Assembly (NCBI RefSeq): GCF_903893715.1
Contig: NZ_CAITNG010000047.1
Span: 110,425 to 174,424, forward strand
From: an uncultured Mucilaginibacter sp.
GTDB taxonomy: Bacteria > Bacteroidota > Bacteroidia > Sphingobacteriales > Sphingobacteriaceae
DNA length: 64,000 nt
Reading direction: 5' to 3'
Every line of letters starts with the position of its first letter. Position 1 is the first letter of the stretch. The translations under genes and the position numbers were made by a program. A model generated the notes under the pieces. The model was not told the DNA's origin and did no database searches. It worked only from the letters and a program-made list of their open reading frames with translations. Positions 59,516 through 64,000 of this stretch are shown here, in pieces.

Positions 59516-61498
59516 ATGAAACGCAACCTCATCTGCTTATCACTTATTGCCTTAACTTTTTGTGCCAGCGCGCAGCGCCGCGGCCGCAGGCCCAACACCA
59601 ACGATACCATCAGTTCCAACTACTCGCCAAAGGAGCTGTTCGCGCCATTGCATTTTACCGATAAGGGCAACGAGTTCCACTCGGCCAATGGCGAGCCCGG
59701 CCCAAAATACTGGAAACAAAAGGTGGATTACCTGCTCAAGGCCAGTATTGATACAGCCACCAAGGTACTGAGCGGCACCGAAACCATCAGCTATACCAAT
59801 AACAGTCCCGATAACCTGAGCTACCTGTGGGTACAGCTCGATCAGAATACTTATAAAGAGGACGCGCGTTCCAATTTTGCCACCGGTGGCGGCGGCAGGG
59901 GCCAATACACCAAAGGCTACGAGCTGGCCTCGGTGGACCTGGTAATAGCCGGCAAAACCGAAAAAGCCGTTTACGCCGTTACCGATACCCGCATGCAGAT
60001 CCGATTGCCGCACGATCTGCCGGCCAATGGCGGTAAGATCGGCATCCTTATCAAATACAAATACAGCATCCCGCCAAACGGTGGCCGCACCGACTTTTTC
60101 TCCACCAAAAACGGCACCATCTACGAAATTGCCCAATGGTTCCCGCGCATGTGCGTGTACGACGATACCACCGGCTGGGATACCCTGCCCTTTTTAGGCA
60201 GCGGCGAGTTTTACTGCGAGTATGGCGATATCGACTACTCGGTAACCGTACCCTCCAACATGATTGTAGCCGGCTCGGGCGAACTGCAAAACCCGACCGA
60301 AGTACTCACTGCCAAACAGCTAAGCCGCCTCACCGCGGCCCGTGCCAGCGATAAAACCGTGATGATCCGCACCGCCGAAGAGGCCGCCGACCGTACTTCG
60401 CACCAAAAACCAAGTCCAACGCTCACCTGGCACTTCAAAATGTTCAATACCCGCGATGTTGCTTTCGGTACGTCGAACGCCTACATCTGGGATGCCGCGC
60501 GCATCAATTTGCCGGGCGGTAAAAAGAGTTTGTCCATGTCGGTTTACCCTGTAGAGAGCGATTGGGGCCGGTCGACCGAGTACCTGAAAGGTTCTATCGA
60601 ATATTTCTCATCCAAATGGTTTGTATACCCTTACCCTGTGGCCATCAACGAGGCGGGCCATGCAGGTGGGATGGAATACCCGGGCATATTGTTTGACGGC
60701 ATGGGTGCAAAAGGCGAGGGGCTGTTCTCGCTCATCGCGCATGAGATAGGCCACAACTGGTTCCCGATGGTGGTGGGCAGCGACGAGCGCCGCTTTGCCT
60801 TTATGGACGAGGGCTTTAACACCTTTATCGATATTTATGCCAGCGATGTATTCAACAAAGGTGAGTACGCCCCCAAACGCGATGGTGAATACGCCCCCAA
60901 CAAAGGCAACCCTGCCGACGAGATACAGCCCACCATTAACGACCCCAAGGCGCCCACCATTATGACGGCTGCCGATGCCGTTGGCGGCGAATACCGCCAC
61001 CCGATAGAGTACTTTAAACCCGCTTTCGGTCTGGTATTGCTGCGCGAGCAGATATTGGGAAAAGACAGGTTCGATTACGCCTTCCGTAACTATATCCACA
61101 AATGGGCCTACAAACACCCCCAACCTGACGACTTTTTCCGCTCCATGGAAAGCGGCGCGGGCGAGGATCTGGGTTGGTTTTGGAAGGAATGGTTTTACAA
61201 CAACTGGAAGCTGGATATCGCCATCATCGATGCCAAATACGTGGATGCCGCCGACCCTAAAAAAGGCATCAACGTAACCATCGCCAATAAGGAAAAATCG
61301 GCCATGCCCTTTACCGTGGAAGCGACTTATAAAAACGGCGAAAAATTCCGCATGCAGTTGCCTGTGGAAACCTGGATACAAACCAAGGCCATCACCTTTG
61401 TAATGCCCACCACCGGCGAAGTAGCTACCGTAAAAGTAGACCCGGATGCTGCTTTACCGGATTGTAACCGGGCGAATAATACGTTTACCGTGAAATAA
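59516..61498 (+). CDS. M1 family metallopeptidase
   Basis: A 660-residue exported gluzincin peptidase (signal about 1-18, ending CASA-Q). The catalytic domain has HEIGHNWFPMVVGSDERRFAFMDEGFNTFIDIYA (about 418-452; HExxH plus Glu 18 residues on, the M1 zinc site). NEAGHAGGMEYPGI (about 378-391) is the variant of the GAMEN exopeptidase motif seen in Bacteroidota enzymes. A beta-rich N-terminal domain precedes it and the end is also beta-rich. It is likely periplasmic or outer-membrane-associated and removes N-terminal residues from peptides taken up for nutrition. A strong terminator follows. Confidence 0.93.
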   Translation: MKRNLICLSLIALTFCASAQRRGRRPNTNDTISSNYSPKELFAPLHFTDKGNEFHSANGEPGPKYWKQKVDYLLKASIDTATKVLSGTETISYTNNSPDNLSYLWVQLDQNTYKEDARSNFATGGGGRGQYTKGYELASVDLVIAGKTEKAVYAVTDTRMQIRLPHDLPANGGKIGILIKYKYSIPPNGGRTDFFSTKNGTIYEIAQWFPRMCVYDDTTGWDTLPFLGSGEFYCEYGDIDYSVTVPSNMIVAGSGELQNPTEVLTAKQLSRLTAARASDKTVMIRTAEEAADRTSHQKPSPTLTWHFKMFNTRDVAFGTSNAYIWDAARINLPGGKKSLSMSVYPVESDWGRSTEYLKGSIEYFSSKWFVYPYPVAINEAGHAGGMEYPGILFDGMGAKGEGLFSLIAHEIGHNWFPMVVGSDERRFAFMDEGFNTFIDIYASDVFNKGEYAPKRDGEYAPNKGNPADEIQPTINDPKAPTIMTAADAVGGEYRHPIEYFKPAFGLVLLREQILGKDRFDYAFRNYIHKWAYKHPQPDDFFRSMESGAGEDLGWFWKEWFYNNWKLDIAIIDAKYVDAADPKKGINVTIANKEKSAMPFTVEATYKNGEKFRMQLPVETWIQTKAITFVMPTTGEVATVKVDPDAALPDCNRANNTFTVK

Positions 61499-61508
61499 AA
61501 CCAATATC

Positions 61509-61537
61509 ACGCCGGGCAATGCCCGGCGTCATTATTT
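61509..61537 (+). terminator. Rho-independent terminator of the M1 peptidase gene
   Basis: A perfect stem ACGCCGGGC / GCCCGGCGT with a three-base loop, followed by CATTATTTTA. Confidence 0.8.
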
Positions 61538-61588
61538 TACCCAATGGTTGTGGCGAATTTTACGTTGGTAAACCAAGCCACCACCACC

Positions 61589-62452
61589 ATGGATACGATA
61601 CTCGTCCCAGTTGATTTTTCGGCCAATGCCGGGCATGCGGCCGAATATGCTTACTATTTGGCTAAACAACTAAAAGCCGATATGGTATTGTGCAATGCGG
61701 TTCTCGCGCCCTCCCAAATCCCTCAGGCGGGTGTTATTGTTTGGCCGATAGAAGAATATAATACCCTGTTGGAAGGCAGCAACGACGAATTGACCTTTTT
61801 AAAACAAAAGCTCGAAAAAGCCGATACTTCAACGGATTTTAGGCCCGAGATTAGTTTTTTGAGCGAGGCTGGTTATTTACCCGACGTGGTAAACGGCCTG
61901 GCAAAGGATATGCAGGTAGATATGACCGTAATGGGCACACATTGCGCCGGCGGCCTGAGCACCTTTATATTTGGCAACCATAGCCGTAAAATGATTGACG
62001 CTACAACCGGTCCCTTGATGATAGTGCCCCAAACAGCCCTGTTGCAACCTGTTCGCAAAATAGCCTTCGCTACCGATTTGACCAAAATTGCCGACGATGA
62101 GGAGGCGGTGTTTGCTTTGATACCATTTGCAAGGGCTTTAAATGCCGAAATACTGATAACCTACGTGTACAACGGCGGCGACGGTTTTGGAGGTTTTCAG
62201 GACCAGATCGATCAGTTTATGACGGTGCTTTCAAACAAGGCCAACTATCCAAAAATTTACTACCGTATTGTTACCGATAGCAATACCGAAGCCGGCCTAG
62301 ATTGGTTATGCCATCACGGCCAGATAGATATATTGGCGGTAGTGCACCGCCAGCACAATTTTTTCGATAACCTGATAAAAGGAAGTCATACCAAGAAACT
62401 ATCGGAGGTGGTTGAGATACCGTTGTTGGTTTTATCCGAAACGCGACGATAG
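61589..62452 (+). CDS. Universal stress protein, two Usp domains
   Basis: A 287-residue protein made of two tandem UspA-like domains. The start at 61589 gives MDTILVPVDFSANAGHAAEYAYYLAKQLKADMVLCNAV, a standard Usp N-terminus; the longer frame adds 15 residues. Domain 1 ends with DMTVMGTHCAGGLSTFIFGNHSRKMIDATTGPLMIVP (GxxxxG-type nucleotide loop), and domain 2 (about 150-287) begins RKIAFATDLTKIADDEEAVFALIPFARALNAEILITYVY and has the looser loop VVHRQHNFFDNLIKGSHTKKLSEV, so only the first may bind ATP. The role is in stress tolerance. It is a single gene before a strong terminator. Confidence 0.9.
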   Translation: MDTILVPVDFSANAGHAAEYAYYLAKQLKADMVLCNAVLAPSQIPQAGVIVWPIEEYNTLLEGSNDELTFLKQKLEKADTSTDFRPEISFLSEAGYLPDVVNGLAKDMQVDMTVMGTHCAGGLSTFIFGNHSRKMIDATTGPLMIVPQTALLQPVRKIAFATDLTKIADDEEAVFALIPFARALNAEILITYVYNGGDGFGGFQDQIDQFMTVLSNKANYPKIYYRIVTDSNTEAGLDWLCHHGQIDILAVVHRQHNFFDNLIKGSHTKKLSEVVEIPLLVLSETRR

Positions 62453-62482
62453 TCGGGCTACACGTCATGGGCCAATAACGGT

Positions 62483-62517
62483 TAAGGGGTATAAGCAATT
62501 ATACCCCTTATTTTTTT
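62483..62517 (+). terminator. Rho-independent terminator of the universal stress protein gene
   Basis: A perfect stem TAAGGGGTATAA / TTATACCCCTTA with a GCAA loop, followed by TTTTTTTA. It reaches into the stop codon of the next, convergent gene. Confidence 0.95.
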
Positions 62518-64000
62518 ATCCTATGAGGGTCGCTTCCAAAGCGCTTTCCGATGCGGTAAGCTCATCAAACCATTGCTCAATAATATGTGCCGGTTGTTCG
62601 GGCCATTGGGCAAACAGGTCTTTATAGTAAGCAATACCTTCCTGCAATTGGGCTTTAAACTTGGTCAGTTGTTTGCGCTTCTTGTCGTTCAGGTCTTTCA
62701 GGTTGTTTTGCAGGTCGGTTTGCAGGTAATCGATGTATAGGTTTAGCTCTTTGATAAACAACTGCGGGCGTTTTATTTTGTCGAGTAGGTCAAGCTTGCC
62801 ATAAATATGTTTTACCATCTCGTCCAACGAGTATATCTTGCTGAAGTAGGCCAGATTGGGCCCCGGGCAAATAGCCACGGCAATATTTTCTTTGGGCTTG
62901 TTGATGCCGTTTTTTAAATAGGTGGATGAGCATAGACCCTCACACAAGCATATTTTTTGAGTAATGCTGTCAAATTGTTCGCGGTACTCCTCTTCAGGCA
63001 GTTGCAGGCTCTGTATCTGTTTTATCTTCAGGTTTTGGTACTCGCGCGATGCTGTACAAATCGGCTGTTCGGTAAACTCAGTATTGGTAACCAGGTATTT
63101 TTTGGTACATGGGCTGCCCGGCCTGCCTTTTGCCAACCGCTCCAGGCGTTGGCTTTCGGCGCTGCTGCGCTTAAAATTATTGAACAATATGCCCAGCGGC
63201 GATGACGCGCTCAGGTAATAGTCCGATTCGTCTGCATGTGCCAACTCGGTCAATGTCGCATCATCCACATTGGTCACTTCGGGTACCAATAAAAACGGGC
63301 TGCCCCAACCGGTGGCGTCCAGTTCATAGTATTCGAGCAAAAATGCATTTTCAGATGCTGTGCCGATACCGCCCTGTACGCTCAGGTTTTGTTTAGGTGC
63401 CGATGCAAGGCTGATACCTTTGGTTTCCAATGCTTGTTGGTATAAGCCGGTAAGCTCGGTTATCATTTCCGGCTTCTTTTGCTTAAATTCTTCCAGTATG
63501 GGGCCAAGCAGGTATCCTTCGGTGGCAAAGGCATGCCCGCCGCAGTTTAAGCCCGATTCTACCCTGAACTCAGAAACCCAAATCCCTTTTTTTGCCAAAA
63601 ATTTGGCCTGTATAAACGCCGACCTGAAATCGCTCACCTTAAGGATTACCTTTTTGCGCAGTTTGCCGTGCGCATCGGGGAAAAAATCAGGGAAAGTTTC
63701 CAAATAACTGTATAAGTGCGGGTTCATCCCCGCCGAAAGTACTACCGACGATTCAAGGTCGCTTTCAACAAAGCCTTTTAACGCTTCCAAAGCGTCGGTA
63801 TGTTCGTCGCCCAGGTATTCGCCGTCGCTGTCAAAATTCATCTTGTCCACCTTAGCCATAATGTTCACGTCAATGGCACCCTTGGTCATCGAGTTGCGCA
63901 AAACATTTTGGAAAATGAGCTTACGGTCATCAGCAGGATAATCCATCATCAAATCGTACCCTTGTTTCAATTGGCTTGAGTCGGGCAATAGTTCAAAATA
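62516..64000 (-). CDS. Large unrecognised protein, possibly a FMN-linked TIM-barrel (partial at the 5' end)
   Basis: The visible 494 residues run to the window edge: the frame stays open through the last base, and TTG at 63988 is not a convincing start. Features seen are VILKVSDFRSAFIQAKFLAKKGIWVSEFRVESGLNCGGHAFATEGYLLGPILEEF, whose GLNCGGHAF resembles the GGH segment of nitronate-monooxygenase/FabK-type FMN barrels, and VQGGIGTASENAFLLEYYELDATGWGSPFLLVPEVTNVD. Three cysteines in ICLCEGLCSSTYLKNG (about 120 residues from the end) and one in IAVAICPGPNLAYF might bind a metal or Fe-S cluster. The last ~100 residues are a helical, Lys-rich tail. I do not know the family. Confidence 0.6.
   Translation of the reverse strand, partial: YFELLPDSSQLKQGYDLMMDYPADDRKLIFQNVLRNSMTKGAIDVNIMAKVDKMNFDSDGEYLGDEHTDALEALKGFVESDLESSVVLSAGMNPHLYSYLETFPDFFPDAHGKLRKKVILKVSDFRSAFIQAKFLAKKGIWVSEFRVESGLNCGGHAFATEGYLLGPILEEFKQKKPEMITELTGLYQQALETKGISLASAPKQNLSVQGGIGTASENAFLLEYYELDATGWGSPFLLVPEVTNVDDATLTELAHADESDYYLSASSPLGILFNNFKRSSAESQRLERLAKGRPGSPCTKKYLVTNTEFTEQPICTASREYQNLKIKQIQSLQLPEEEYREQFDSITQKICLCEGLCSSTYLKNGINKPKENIAVAICPGPNLAYFSKIYSLDEMVKHIYGKLDLLDKIKRPQLFIKELNLYIDYLQTDLQNNLKDLNDKKRKQLTKFKAQLQEGIAYYKDLFAQWPEQPAHIIEQWFDELTASESALEATLIG

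Noticed and set aside
60608..61381. 257-residue reverse-strand frame inside the M1 peptidase gene
   Set aside because: It lies wholly within the strongly supported peptidase frame and has no recognisable features.

Overview
The window looks like chromosomal DNA from a Bacteroidota bacterium of the family Sphingobacteriaceae; a Mucilaginibacter- or Pedobacter-like genome is my best guess. The reasons are promoters of the TTG-N19/20-TAnnTTTG type with few clear Shine-Dalgarno sequences, a DUF5777/YceI pair, DUF3667, a DUF1572 DinB-like protein, an MG2/TonB-plug giant, a metzincin of the DUF5117 type, an ECF sigma factor, and intergenic regions full of short dispersed repeats. No rRNA or tRNA gene was seen. 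The only RNA gene recognised is the small bacterial SRP RNA near 9.63-9.73 kb.

Layout. 0-16 kb holds housekeeping and envelope genes: the start of an HscA-type Hsp70 (cut by the window edge), a large HExxH/beta-propeller/beta-barrel surface protein, DNA polymerase IV, a 2H phosphoesterase, an operon of ECF sigma factor, anti-sigma/barrel fusion, YceI and DUF5777, the SRP RNA, YpdA, DUF3667, a PagL-like barrel and a WYL regulator. 16-27 kb holds a two-subunit molybdenum hydroxylase (isoquinoline oxidoreductase type) behind a textbook Bacteroidota promoter, purU, a secreted polysaccharide-degrading pair (PL26-like lyase and DUF6250), a PAS/HisKA protein without a kinase ATPase domain, a flavin reductase and a fumarylacetoacetase. 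27.8-32 kb completes a phenylalanine/tyrosine catabolic cluster (hmgA, hpd, aromatic amino acid hydroxylase). Two copies of a repeat block in opposite orientation sit at 15.6-16.0 kb and 27.1-27.5 kb.

33-37 kb holds an acyltransferase and a FIST sensor plus hybrid kinase operon. 37.6-43.9 kb is the most interesting part: a lasso-peptide biosynthetic locus with a nucleotidyltransferase, an HprK-like kinase, a B2 leader protease, an asparagine-synthetase-like cyclase, two tiny precursor genes separated by a terminator, and, on the opposite strand, a PqqD-like leader-binding protein followed in the same direction by an APS kinase. Both precursors share a W-S-K-P-E leader motif and a T-L/G cleavage site. 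Their predicted cores differ (Gly1-Asp8 and Gly1-Glu7 rings), and both end in serine, the residue modified by kinases of this family in paeninodin-type clusters. No dedicated exporter or isopeptidase is visible.

44-64 kb is a mosaic of envelope and secreted proteins (MG2/TonB plug protein, polysaccharide deacetylase, di-heme peroxidase, WecG-like glycosyltransferase, metzincin, M1 peptidase), a PhyH-type oxygenase, an acetamidase, a universal stress protein and an unrecognised large protein cut by the right edge. The gap at 57.14-57.84 kb carries a G-run tandem repeat that shares a 25-bp box with the repeat block at 15.7 kb.
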